A stretch of DNA of 58,257 nt, taken from contig CACWPQ010000019.1 of the NCBI GenBank assembly GCA_902762805.1, positions 1-58,257 on the forward strand. The letters run 5' to 3'. Positions 24,207 through 34,739 of this stretch are shown in pieces (within the stretch, counting starts at the first letter, position 1; each line of letters begins with the position of its first letter). Made by a program: the position numbers and the translations under genes. The stretch is from an uncultured Bacteroidota bacterium (GTDB taxonomy: Bacteria; Bacteroidota; Bacteroidia; Bacteroidales; P3). The notes beneath the pieces were generated by a model. It made no database searches, was not told the origin of the DNA, and was given only the letters and a program-made list of their open reading frames with translations.

Positions 24207-25019
24207 ATGATTCTTACCATACTCGGCTCGGGCGCCGCCCTGCCCACCGGACCCCGCCGTTGCAGCGCCCAGGTGCTCAACGTCAACGGCTTCAAGCTGC
24301 TGATAGACTGTGCTGAAGGCACGCAGAATGGCATCCGCCGCCAGCGGTTCCGCCTCCAGTCGTTCAGCACCATCCTCATCTCGCACCTCCACGGCGACCA
24401 CTTCTTCGGCCTCCCCGGCCTGCTCTCCACCATGCACCTCTGCGGCCGCACCGAGCCCGTCTGCATCGTGGCGCCCATGGGAGCCAGGGAGGTGATAGAG
24501 ACCACCTTCGCATTGACAGGAAACAATATAGGGTTTGACCTGGAGTGGCATGAGATGGATTTTTCAGAGGGGATGCAGCGTGTGTTCGAGAACCATAAGT
24601 GCACCGTCGATGCCTTCCCTCTGGTGCACTCGGTGCCCACCTACGGTTTCCGCATCACCGAGCGCCCATGGAGTGCACGCCCCGTGCGCAGCTACTGCTA
24701 TTGTTGCGACACGGCTTACACCGAGGCGTTCCTTCCCTATGTGGCCGACGCAGACCTGCTCTGTCTCGAGAGCACCTTCACCGACGAGTACGCCCCGCTG
24801 GCCGAGAAGCGGCTGCACCTCACCGCCGGCCAGGCCGCCCGGCTGGCCGCCCAGGCTCGCGTGCACCATCTGCTGCTCACCCATATCAGCGCCCGCTACA
24901 AGGAGCCCGAGGTGCTGTTGGCCCAAGCCCAGGTGCATTTCCCTAACACCACTATCGCCGCCGACGGCCAGGTGATAGAGTTTCCCCACCGTGAAAAAGA
25001 AACGCCGCAAGTCAGTTGA
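24207..25019 (+). CDS. rnz: Ribonuclease Z
   Basis: 270 residues, shorter than the usual about 305. Metallo-beta-lactamase fold: MILTILGSGAALPTGPRRCS start and the zinc motif HLHGDH (60-65); SYCYCCDTAY supplies the Asp near 169 and LLTHISARYK the later His. It trims tRNA 3' trailers, matching tRNAs here without an encoded CCA. The ATG follows directly on the AACTCAT array. The last codons and stop lie inside a terminator hairpin, and tRNA-Ser is convergent just downstream. Confidence 0.9.
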   Translation: MILTILGSGAALPTGPRRCSAQVLNVNGFKLLIDCAEGTQNGIRRQRFRLQSFSTILISHLHGDHFFGLPGLLSTMHLCGRTEPVCIVAPMGAREVIETTFALTGNNIGFDLEWHEMDFSEGMQRVFENHKCTVDAFPLVHSVPTYGFRITERPWSARPVRSYCYCCDTAYTEAFLPYVADADLLCLESTFTDEYAPLAEKRLHLTAGQAARLAAQARVHHLLLTHISARYKEPEVLLAQAQVHFPNTTIAADGQVIEFPHREKETPQVS

Positions 25020-25029
25020 CTTGCGGCGT
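25002..25029 (+). terminator. Hairpin overlapping the end of rnz
   Basis: A perfect 12-bp stem ACGCCGCAAGTC with GACTTGCGGCGT, loop AGTT. The rnz stop codon (25017-25019) is inside it. Read rightward it is followed by CTTGCTCT; read leftward it is preceded by the tRNA and followed by TTTCTTTTTC, so it probably serves both genes. Confidence 0.8.
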
Positions 25030-25038
25030 CTTGCTCTG

Positions 25039-25126
25039 CGGAAAGACAGGGATTCGAACCCTGGGACCAGGCAAGCTGGTCAACGGTTTTCGAGACCGCC
25101 CCGATCGACCACTCCGGCATCTTTCC
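25039..25126 (-). tRNA. tRNA-Ser (anticodon CGA)
   Basis: 88 nt on the minus strand from GGAAAGATGCCGGAGTGG to CTGTCTTTCCG. Anticodon loop CTCGAAA gives CGA. Long variable arm (TTGACCAGCTTGCCTGGTCC region), T-loop GGTTCGAATCC, discriminator G. CCA not encoded. Confidence 0.94.
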
Positions 25127-25166
25127 GTGATTGAAAATGGGTGATTCCCGCTTCCAAAAACGAGTG

Positions 25167-25197
25167 CAAAAGTACGAACATTTTCCGACATGGCAAA
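25167..25197 (-). promoter_or_regulatory. tRNA-Ser promoter
   Basis: Minus strand: TTTG (25197-25194), 19-nt spacer, TACTTTTG (25174-25167). Nearly identical over about 36 nt to the tRNA-Leu promoter. Confidence 0.8.
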
Positions 25198-25303
25198 AAT
25201 GTTTTTTCAACAAATCGTTCTCACCGCTGTATTTTAGGGCGTTAGGAGGGAAATAAACACCCTTTGTTGACAATTTTTTCGCCGTCAGTTGCAAAAAAGT
25301 TTG

Positions 25304-25312
25304 TACATTTGC
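25304..25312 (+). promoter_or_regulatory. -7 element ahead of the DUF4332 gene
   Basis: TACATTTGC, matching TAnnTTTG, 70 nt before the ATG at 25382. The upstream TTG elements are at poor spacing, so this call rests on the -7 match. Confidence 0.5.
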
Positions 25313-25381
25313 ACCGTGAAATCACAAGGGAGAGTGCCGAAAATCCCCACCAAGAGTAGGCGCACAAACAATCAACACATT

Positions 25382-25789
25382 ATGGCATACAAGCTTGAAC
25401 AAATCGAAGGCATCGGCGACGTGTACGCTGCCAAGTTGAAAACCGCCGGCCTGAAGACCACGGACGACCTGCTGGCCAAGTGCGCCACCAAGAGCGGCCG
25501 CAAGAAAGTGGCCGAGGCCACCGAAATCAGCGAGAAGCTCATATTGAAGTGGACCAACCACGCCGACCTCTTCCGCATCAAGGGCGTGGCCGGCCAGTTC
25601 TCCGAGCTGCTCGAGGCCGCCGGCGTCGACACCATCAAGGAGTTCCGCCACCGCGTGCCCGCCAACCTCCACGCCAAGATGGAGGCCGTCAACGTCGAGA
25701 AGAACCTCACCAACCGCATCCCCGCCGTCAAGGAAATCGAGAAGATGATTGCCCAGGCCAAGGAGATGGAGCCCATCGTGAAGTACTGA
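25382..25789 (+). CDS. DUF4332 (helix-hairpin-helix) protein
   Basis: 135 residues from ATG 25382 (MAYKLEQIEGIGDVYAAKLK). Two helix-hairpin-helix type repeats are visible: IEGIGDVYAAKLKTAGLKTT (about 8-27) and RIKGVAGQFSELLEAAGVDT (about 64-83), each followed by a basic helical segment. Such domains bind DNA without sequence specificity or mediate protein contacts. It is cytoplasmic, and a single gene between a terminator and a promoter. The longer in-frame reading from 25289 is not conserved-looking. Confidence 0.82.
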   Translation: MAYKLEQIEGIGDVYAAKLKTAGLKTTDDLLAKCATKSGRKKVAEATEISEKLILKWTNHADLFRIKGVAGQFSELLEAAGVDTIKEFRHRVPANLHAKMEAVNVEKNLTNRIPAVKEIEKMIAQAKEMEPIVKY

Positions 25790-25828
25790 ACCCCTTCGCG
25801 GCAACGCTGCGAGCAGCGACAACATCTT

Positions 25829-25854
25829 GGAAGCGCAATTGCGCTTCCTTTTTT
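25829..25854 (+). terminator. Terminator after the DUF4332 gene
   Basis: A 20-nt perfect palindrome (GGAAGCGCAATTGCGCTTCC) followed by six T. Confidence 0.92.
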
Positions 25855-25898
25855 ACACTTTCGCAAAACTTTTTTTCTCCCATTTCAAAATAAGTTCG

Positions 25899-25906
25899 TA
25901 TCTTTG
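25899..25906 (+). promoter_or_regulatory. -7 element of a noncoding transcript
   Basis: TATCTTTG followed by CACCG, with no open reading frame close behind; instead about 300 nt of structured, GC-rich sequence ends in a terminator. Confidence 0.7.
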
Positions 25907-25911
25907 CACCG

Positions 25912-26226
25912 TCGTTTCCGTACCGCCGAAGCCCCTCGAGAGCGACGGGCCAAGCGGGTGGGTCAGGGGTCAAATCCCTGTGCTACAGGCGATGGCACAT
26001 ATATGAAAGACGTTGTAACAGCGTTTATCTGCGGCTCTGTTTGAACTTCGCAACTTCTTAATTGATACCGCAATAACGCAATGTTCATCGTCCATGGATT
26101 GGCGTATGGCAGTCTTGCCGTGCGTCTTCAGCGTGGGCTTCGGCATTGCTTATTCAGTATCAAGGGCAATGCGAAGGCCTAACAGAGCGGGATAAGCAAA
26201 GAAAGCAGATTCCCGCGCTCTTTTTT
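25912..26226 (+). ncRNA. Structured noncoding RNA, about 315 nt, family not identified
   Basis: It starts about 6 nt after a consensus -7 element and ends in a terminator: GAGCGGGA (26185-26192) pairs with TCCCGCGCTC (26211-26220), then six T. Inside, GCTCTGTT (26034-26041) pairs with AACAGAGC (26181-26188) as a long-range helix; 26101-26125 forms an 11-pair hairpin (GGCGTATGGCA with TGCCGTGCGTC, including G-U pairs); GGCTTCGGCATTGC pairs with GGCAATGCGAAGGCC near 26135-26180; CAGGG/CCCTG closes a 7-nt loop near 25964-25980. No start-to-stop frame of useful length runs through it. It lacks the marks of tmRNA and RNase P RNA. A Bacteroidetes 6S-like RNA or the Bacteroidales-1 motif are candidates I cannot confirm. 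Confidence 0.65.
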
Positions 26227-26287
26227 ATATGTTAATTTAGGAATAAACAGTAGCAACTTGGGAATCGTGCTCATTAAAAACACTACT

Positions 26288-26683
26288 ATGAAACAGTCAA
26301 ATGAAAAAGAAATGAAACTCAAGATTAAAGCAGGTAAAAAAACAAATTGGAAACTGCCACGAGATGTATTTGGGCATTTCAGGAGGGAGTATAATATAAA
26401 TGTACACCTCAAGCAATTCGAACAAGACCTCGAACATTCCATGATTTACTATCTAAACGAAATTGGTCTCTCTGTCAATCTGGATAAAAGTAAAGTTGAT
26501 AAGTCTGAGGCAAAATACATGTGGGCCGAACTTGATGGTTACAAAACGTCAGATGGTGAACAAATCTGCGTGTGGATGCATGGCAATATGGAGGGGGACT
26601 TTAAAAGCCTTGCTTTAGGAACACGCAGTGAGTTTGACAAAGTTGTGGTAGATGAATATCAAAAAATGGACCATAAACAATAA
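26288..26683 (+). CDS. Hypothetical protein, AT-rich cassette gene 1
   Basis: 131 residues from ATG 26288 (MKQSNEKEMKLKIKAGKKTN); a longer in-frame start at 26258 is less likely. Lys-rich, no signal peptide, no membrane segment. Predicted helices in the middle (HLKQFEQDLEHSMIYYLNEI), then a beta-rich stretch (AEAKYMWAELDGY-like, QICVWMHGNMEGDF). Not recognised. It lies 60 nt after the noncoding RNA terminator and opens a three-gene run of clearly lower GC than the surroundings, suggesting acquisition as a block. Confidence 0.6.
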   Translation: MKQSNEKEMKLKIKAGKKTNWKLPRDVFGHFRREYNINVHLKQFEQDLEHSMIYYLNEIGLSVNLDKSKVDKSEAKYMWAELDGYKTSDGEQICVWMHGNMEGDFKSLALGTRSEFDKVVVDEYQKMDHKQ

Positions 26684-26765
26684 TAAAACAAGCAACTAAA
26701 AGTAAAAAAAGCATGTTGTTAAAATTATGCGACAGTATTTTAGTATCATAAATAAATATATCAAA

Positions 26766-27215
26766 ATGAAAAAATCTATTGTTTTAATTCTACTCCTGCT
26801 CTCAACATTAAAAATTATGGCCCAACTAACAGAGCAACCTAGTTTTAGGAAAGCCAAACCGTGGTGGATAGATGATGTGAGAGTAAATTTTGTTATCACA
26901 TTAAGGGAAAAAACAGATATTTTAGTTTACATTTCAGGTTCTTATGCATTCAATGAAAAAACCTATCTTGAATACCAAAGCCCTGTAACAGGTAACGTTG
27001 AAAAGTTATTTTTGAGGGAAAGCCAAAGGATGTACAATGAACGTGCATTACAACTTGCAAGGTATGGTTATCATGTAATTCTGTTGGAATTCCCCCCCCT
27101 ACCAGAAGGAGTTACCAAGATAGACCTTATTTCAAAAAGGCCAAAGGTGTTTGGTATATCTATCAAACAAGTGGATTATGAAGAGGGTGACATGTTGTAC
27201 TTGAAATATCAGTAG
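26766..27215 (+). CDS. Small secreted protein, AT-rich cassette gene 2
   Basis: 149 residues from ATG 26766 (MKKSIVLILLLLSTLKIMAQ), a signal peptide ending at AQ. The mature part is probably a beta-sandwich. Its end, VILLEFPPLPEGVTKIDLI then KVFGISI, matches a pattern seen in N-terminal modules of other Bacteroidales secreted proteins (FPPLP then a hydrophobic-Asp strand), which I recall but cannot check. It lies 22 nt before the protease gene and is probably cotranscribed with it. Function unknown. Confidence 0.62.
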   Translation: MKKSIVLILLLLSTLKIMAQLTEQPSFRKAKPWWIDDVRVNFVITLREKTDILVYISGSYAFNEKTYLEYQSPVTGNVEKLFLRESQRMYNERALQLARYGYHVILLEFPPLPEGVTKIDLISKRPKVFGISIKQVDYEEGDMLYLKYQ

Positions 27216-27237
27216 TATTGGTCTATGTTTTAAAAGT

Positions 27238-28890
27238 ATGAAAAAAGTATTATTCTTTATATTCATAACTCTGTTTAAAAGTGTTCTCGCATATGATTTT
27301 AAATCAGTAACACCTAGCGGGCATACCCTTTGCTACAGCATTTATGGAAATACAGCCGCTATTGTTCCCTTGTCGTACAAACAACCACCAAGTGAATTGA
27401 GTGGCAGCATTATTGTTCCCGACAAAGTATGGCATGGAGGCAAAGAATATAGTATTAAACACATTGGATATTATGCTTTCTATGGATTTAATGATCTAAT
27501 TCAAATTTCCGTACCTAGTAGTGTGATGTACATTGACGACTATGCATTTTGTCATTGTTGTAACCTTGTGGAGGCAAACCTTGGAACAGGTATCGTTAGT
27601 ATAGGTAACTATGCCTTCAATGGGTGTACAAGGTTGGCCTCCCTTGAAATTCCTGACGTTTGTAGTAAAATCGGAAAAAATGCGTTAGGAAAAGTACTAA
27701 AAGTAGTATACAACGGAAATGCTTCAGGAAATCCTTGGGGAGCAAGTACAATATCCAGAAAGTCGACAGTAACAAAAGCCACAGGTGGTTTAGTGCCAAT
27801 ATATAGCGATATTGCTTCTGCACGACAATATTTGGAAGAAAATCTTGCCAACCTAGATCCTATCGAAGGTATTTACAGCGTGGATGTGAATATGACAATT
27901 GTCGTAGATGATTATCTCCAACCCGTGTCACAAGGTGTTATTGAAATGGCAATCGTTAAATCAGGAAGTCAATTTGATGTAATCTATACGGGAAGTTCTG
28001 GTATAAAATCAATGGCAATATCGCGAATAGGAGAGACGTATGCGTATGATTTGACAGTAGTGTTTGCTGCGAGCAACAGAGTTATACGACGCATTAATTT
28101 AGAATCTCTATATGAATTTGAGGCAAAAATCGTAATCCCGAATGATGTTATACAGCAAGACGTGCCAAGTCTATATAATATGGAGGCCCACATGAAATTG
28201 AATTTCGTAAAGAAGTTTCCGACACAGTCAATGTACGAAAAAGTGATTTCGCAGAAAAGCACTCCATCTTCTTGGACTGGTACGGGTTTTGCCATTGGCA
28301 GTGGATATTTGGTGACAAACTACCATGTGGCAGAAGACGCTACCAACATCAGTATCAAAGGTGTGCGTGGCAACTTCAATCTAGGTTATTCTGCCGAGGT
28401 GGTGGCGACAGACAAGGTGAACGATATCGCAGTGCTGAAAATCAATGATAACCGGTTTAAGGGGTTCGGTAAGATACCCTATGCTGTAAGCAGCCGGATG
28501 GCCGATGTGGGCGAAGACATCTTCGTGCTTGGCTATCCATTGACTCAAACCATGGGGGATGAAATCAAATTGACCAACGGTATCATTAGTTCTAGGTCGG
28601 GATTCAAAGGAGATGTGGCTAATTATCAAATGTCGGCGCCCATACAACCTGGTAACAGTGGTGGTCCGATGTTCGATAGCAAGGGTAATGTAATTGGCAT
28701 CGTTTGCGCTCACCATTCTAGTGCTGAAAACGCTGGATATGCCATCAAAATCTCGTACCTCAAACTGCTTATCGAGAGCGCTGGTTTGAAGATACCTTTC
28801 CCAAACAACAACACTATATCCTCCTTGTCGCTTTCCGAGAAAGTGAAAAGAGCGAAGAATTTTGTATACTTCATCGAATGCAGTAGGTAG
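27238..28890 (+). CDS. Secreted trypsin-like serine protease with leucine-rich repeats
   Basis: 550 residues. Signal peptide 1-18. Residues about 55-160 are BspA-type LRR_5 repeats (IKHIGYYAFYGFNDLIQISV, YIDDYAFCHCCNLVEANLG, SIGNYAFNGCTRLASLEIP). A middle beta-rich region (about 205-330) follows. The C-terminal half (about 345-520) is a trypsin-like fold: GTGFAIGSGYLVTNYHVAED (catalytic His), NDIAVLKIND (Asp), and QPGNSGGPMFD (Ser). It is therefore a probable exported protease related to the HtrA/trypsin_2 group but without a PDZ domain. The LRR part may bind a partner or substrate. AT-rich like its two upstream neighbours. A remnant with a T9SS-like look follows in the same frame after the stop. 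Confidence 0.85.
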   Translation: MKKVLFFIFITLFKSVLAYDFKSVTPSGHTLCYSIYGNTAAIVPLSYKQPPSELSGSIIVPDKVWHGGKEYSIKHIGYYAFYGFNDLIQISVPSSVMYIDDYAFCHCCNLVEANLGTGIVSIGNYAFNGCTRLASLEIPDVCSKIGKNALGKVLKVVYNGNASGNPWGASTISRKSTVTKATGGLVPIYSDIASARQYLEENLANLDPIEGIYSVDVNMTIVVDDYLQPVSQGVIEMAIVKSGSQFDVIYTGSSGIKSMAISRIGETYAYDLTVVFAASNRVIRRINLESLYEFEAKIVIPNDVIQQDVPSLYNMEAHMKLNFVKKFPTQSMYEKVISQKSTPSSWTGTGFAIGSGYLVTNYHVAEDATNISIKGVRGNFNLGYSAEVVATDKVNDIAVLKINDNRFKGFGKIPYAVSSRMADVGEDIFVLGYPLTQTMGDEIKLTNGIISSRSGFKGDVANYQMSAPIQPGNSGGPMFDSKGNVIGIVCAHHSSAENAGYAIKISYLKLLIESAGLKIPFPNNNTISSLSLSEKVKRAKNFVYFIECSR

Positions 28891-29043
28891 GTGGCGGTGG
28901 TCGCGGGCAGGGATACCAACGCGCCTATGCCGATGGGTGTGTACCTCGTCTGTGATGATGGGATGCCGGCACGGAAAGTACTAGTGATGAGATGGTTGCT
29001 TCTTGCGACAACGTTGTTTTTTCTTACAGAAAACCAATTTTGA
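28891..29043 (+). pseudogene. Possible remnant of a T9SS C-terminal tail
   Basis: Directly after the protease stop, the same frame stays open for 50 codons and contains DTNAPMPMGVYLVCDD then ARKVLV. This resembles the last strands of T9SS type A sorting domains (GxYxV ... KKVxV). Either the protease once carried this tail and a stop arose, or a fragment of another cargo was joined here. It is GC-richer than the protease. Speculative. The rest of the gap up to 29326 holds only a weak hairpin (29042-29069) and a promoter. Confidence 0.33.
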
Positions 29044-29270
29044 AACGGAATCCCGCATGGCTCCGTTTCTGTTTTAATGTTCTTGTTCCCAATACTTTGC
29101 CGCGATTTCTGCGATTCCTACTATTTTCCGTGGGGAAAAAATGCATTCCGAAGCCTCCAATAAGGTGATTTGTCTCTCTTTTTCCATCGTGCTGCATAAA
29201 AATTTTCAAATATGTTCACGTTGATTTACAGCGTGTTGTGTTTTGTGATTGAAATGTTATGCAAATAATT

Positions 29271-29301
29271 TTGGTTTATATCATAAACTTATTTATCTTT
29301 G
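29271..29301 (+). promoter_or_regulatory. Promoter of the small membrane protein gene
   Basis: TTG in TTTTGG at 29271-29273, 20-nt spacer, TATCTTTG at 29294-29301, 25 nt before the ATG at 29327. Confidence 0.75.
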
Positions 29302-29326
29302 CATCAAATTTCAAACACAAACCGAT

Positions 29327-29614
29327 ATGATACAAGAAAAGGAACAAAACAAGGAAATGACGGCTCAGGAGAGCCTGAACCTGATCGGCGAGATGCTGAA
29401 CAACAGCCGCCGCTCGATTCTGCAGAACAGCGCCAAGTACTACATCCTGTGGGGTGCGCTACTGGTGGTTTTCTCGGTAACCATCTGGTGGCTATGGCAT
29501 TCAACAGGCAATCCGCGCTGGAACTGGCTCTGGTTCGCCATGCCTGCCGTCGGCTACCCTCTGGCGGCACTTTTGTCCAGAAAAAATGTCGCTGTGCCGG
29601 AAAACACTCAATAA
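29327..29614 (+). CDS. Small inner-membrane protein, shortened form
   Basis: 95 residues from ATG 29327 (MIQEKEQNKEMTAQESLNLI). A soluble helix (12-35, ESLNLIGEMLNNSRRSILQN) precedes two membrane segments (about 40-58 and 68-86). The layout resembles a Bacteroidetes family of roughly 180-200 residues with four to five membrane spans that opens with ESLxLIxEMI; here it stops after the second span at LLSRKNVAVPENTQ, so it looks cut short. Function unknown. It has its own promoter. Confidence 0.62.
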   Translation: MIQEKEQNKEMTAQESLNLIGEMLNNSRRSILQNSAKYYILWGALLVVFSVTIWWLWHSTGNPRWNWLWFAMPAVGYPLAALLSRKNVAVPENTQ

Positions 29615-29627
29615 AAAGTATCCAAAT

Positions 29628-29699
29628 TTTCCCATCGATGGGAAATAATGGGAAAGGGCCTATGTATTCCCCTAGAGAACCCCTACCATTCCCCTACCG
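29628..29699. repeat. Interspersed element, copy 1 (palindrome plus CCCCTACC block)
   Basis: Begins with the 18-nt palindrome TTTCCCATCGATGGGAAA, then TAATGGGAAA, TATTCCCCT and ACCATTCCCCTACCG. The second copy is at 57803-57863. In both, a smaller hairpin with AGAAAATT or AATTTTCT follows. It lies in the spacer between the small membrane protein and secA. Confidence 0.75.
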
Positions 29700-29756
29700 C
29701 CTCCCTGCCGTTTGGCACGCTTTTTGCACTCCGATTTCCGTCGGGGTGCAATTTTC

Positions 29757-29789
29757 TTTTGCCCACGTGGCGGAAAAGTTGTATCTTTG
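29757..29789 (+). promoter_or_regulatory. secA promoter
   Basis: TTTTG at 29757-29761, 20-nt spacer, TATCTTTG at 29782-29789. Leader about 60 nt. Confidence 0.8.
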
Positions 29790-29855
29790 TACCTCCGTTT
29801 TTGTGCGCAGATACGTACATATAGTTGAATAATAATATAATAAGTGATATAAAAC

Positions 29856-33170
<3,315 letters not shown>

Positions 33171-33192
33171 CAGCGCCGACCGTGCGCATACA

Positions 33193-33251
33193 GCCCCCCC
33201 CTAGCGGTGATGTATCTGCATCGCATCCCGCCGAGGGGGAGGGCTTTTTTT
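33193..33251 (+). terminator. secA terminator
   Basis: GCCC then CCCCCTAGCGG pairs imperfectly with CCGCCGAGGGGGAGGGC across a 20-nt loop, followed by seven T. Contains a run of eight C. Confidence 0.75.
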
Positions 33252-33332
33252 CAGTCTTCGGGCAACTGCGTTTGCAGTCGTCTGCCCCAAGACTCGGCAG
33301 GGTGGGAGAGGAGGCTCTCGCGCGTACCTATA

Positions 33333-34448
33333 TTAATAGGCAATAGCTCGCTCGGTACACCATTTCTGAGCGGTAGGATGCCCCAGTTTGGCTGCTTTTA
33401 TGTAGTAGGAGCGTACTTTCTTGGGTTGCTTCTGCTTGTCGTACAATTCGGCCAGGCGGCAGTAGGTCTCGGCGTCGCTCTTGTTCAACTCCGTGGCCCG
33501 CTGGTAGTTGCGCAGCGCCTTGCCGTTCTCGCCCATCTCGGCGTAGGTGCGTCCCAGCAGGCGGTAGGCCTCGCTGTCCTTGGGGTCGATGCGGGTGGCG
33601 GTGCGGTAGTAGGCGATGGCGCGGTTGTATTCGGCACGGTCGAAGTATATGTCGCCCAGCCGGTTGTAGGCGATGGCGTAGGTGCTGTCGCGCTGGATCA
33701 CCTCCTCCAGGCATTCGATGGCGCTCTCCTTCTCGCCCTTGAGAAGGTAGGCCCAGCCGAGGCAGTAGATGAGCTTGATCGAGCTGCGCTCCACCTTGAG
33801 GCCTTTCTTCAACGTGGTGATTGCCAGGTCGTAGCTGTTGCGGTAGCAGTACATGGCGCCCAGGTTGAAGTGGGCGTCCACATTCTTGGGGTCGGCCTGC
33901 AGCGCCTGGCGGAAGGCCTGGGTGGCCTCGCGGTCCTGGCCGCGGTTGTAGTGGATGATACCCTTGACGTTCAGCGCCCGGGCCGACTTGGGGTCCTGCT
34001 CCAGCGCGCGGTTGGCCCAGGAGAGGGCGTTGGTGTAGTTGCGCTCGATGCAGTTCACCAGCCCCAGCGTGGCCATGGCCGAGGCGCGCAGCGCGCTGTC
34101 GCCTTCGGCGCAGAGTTCCACCGCCTTCTCGGCCGCCCGCTTGGCGTCGGCCCAGTGGCGTTGCTCGCTGTGGCAGACGGCCAGGTGGGTCATCCCCAGC
34201 GCCGTGGTGTCGGCCGCCGCCAGCCAGCGTGCCGCCTCGGCGAAGTGCTCTGTGCGTTCCAGCAGCAGTCCCAGCCGCAGACGCGCCGTGGCATTGGTGT
34301 CCACCGCTTGGCGGTAGTAGCCCTCGGCTAGGTCCACAAGTCCCTGGCGGTCAGCGTTCAGCCCCTTTTCGAGCACTCCCTGCGCCGCGGCCATACAACC
34401 TGGCAACGCTAGGAGGAGGGCCATTGTCAGTTTCAGTTTCATCGCCAT
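33333..34448 (-). CDS. Secreted TPR-repeat protein
   Basis: 371 residues from ATG 34448, chosen because GGAGGA lies 8 nt upstream and the signal peptide (MAMKLKLTMALLLALPGCMA) starts there; ATGs at 34484, 34466 and 34442 are alternatives. About nine tetratricopeptide repeats span 30-365, for example ARALNVKGIIHYNRGQDREA, VDAHFNLGAMYCYRNSYDLA and AIAYNRLGDIYFDRAEYNRA. Cys after PG might be a weak lipobox. It is a periplasmic or outer-membrane-associated scaffold by inference; partners unknown. Convergent with secA and divergent from aguB. Confidence 0.83.
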   Translation of the reverse strand: MAMKLKLTMALLLALPGCMAAAQGVLEKGLNADRQGLVDLAEGYYRQAVDTNATARLRLGLLLERTEHFAEAARWLAAADTTALGMTHLAVCHSEQRHWADAKRAAEKAVELCAEGDSALRASAMATLGLVNCIERNYTNALSWANRALEQDPKSARALNVKGIIHYNRGQDREATQAFRQALQADPKNVDAHFNLGAMYCYRNSYDLAITTLKKGLKVERSSIKLIYCLGWAYLLKGEKESAIECLEEVIQRDSTYAIAYNRLGDIYFDRAEYNRAIAYYRTATRIDPKDSEAYRLLGRTYAEMGENGKALRNYQRATELNKSDAETYCRLAELYDKQKQPKKVRSYYIKAAKLGHPTAQKWCTERAIAY

Positions 34449-34530
34449 CAATAACGTCCTCCCCATTGCTTTATTGTCCCCCATGTTTTTTTTAGTTTGC
34501 TGCCCACCCCATTCATTCACTTGGTTAATA

Positions 34531-34598
34531 AAAAGAGGAGCAAAAGCTATACCGTATTTGATACTGACTATCAGCCTGTTGCACAACTCAGATTTTCT
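34531..34598. repeat. Repeated leader-like element, copy A
   Basis: CAAAAGCTAT, 20 unrelated bases, TATCAGCCTGTTGCA, then a TTTTC-rich stretch. The same words at the same spacing occur at 42051-42120 ahead of mce. Sits in the divergent region between the TPR gene and aguB. Confidence 0.55.
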
Positions 34599-34678
34599 TC
34601 TCGTTTTCGAATTTTTTCTCACTTTTTTGCATCTTTTTGCCAGTGTGTTTATCATACTGTAGATCAATTGATTGCTCA

Positions 34679-34715
34679 TTTTGTCCTCCTGTTTTCAAAA
34701 AAAGTTGTACCTTTG
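34679..34715 (+). promoter_or_regulatory. aguB promoter
   Basis: TTTTG at 34679-34683 and TACCTTTG at 34708-34715; the 24-nt spacer is longer than usual. 24 nt before the aguB ATG. Confidence 0.6.
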
Positions 34716-34739
34716 CACTCTCAAATCATCACCCTAACA

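Noticed and set aside
25912..26226. tmRNA or RNase P RNA
   Set aside because: The T-arm-like CAGGG GTCAAAT CCCTG made tmRNA tempting, but there is no tmRNA-like 5' end, no CCA end and no tag frame. The RNase P signature (GAGGAAAGTCCGGGC, ACAGAA) is missing.
27238..28890. HtrA/DegP
   Set aside because: The catalytic triad is trypsin-like, but there is no PDZ domain and the N-terminus consists of LRR_5 repeats.
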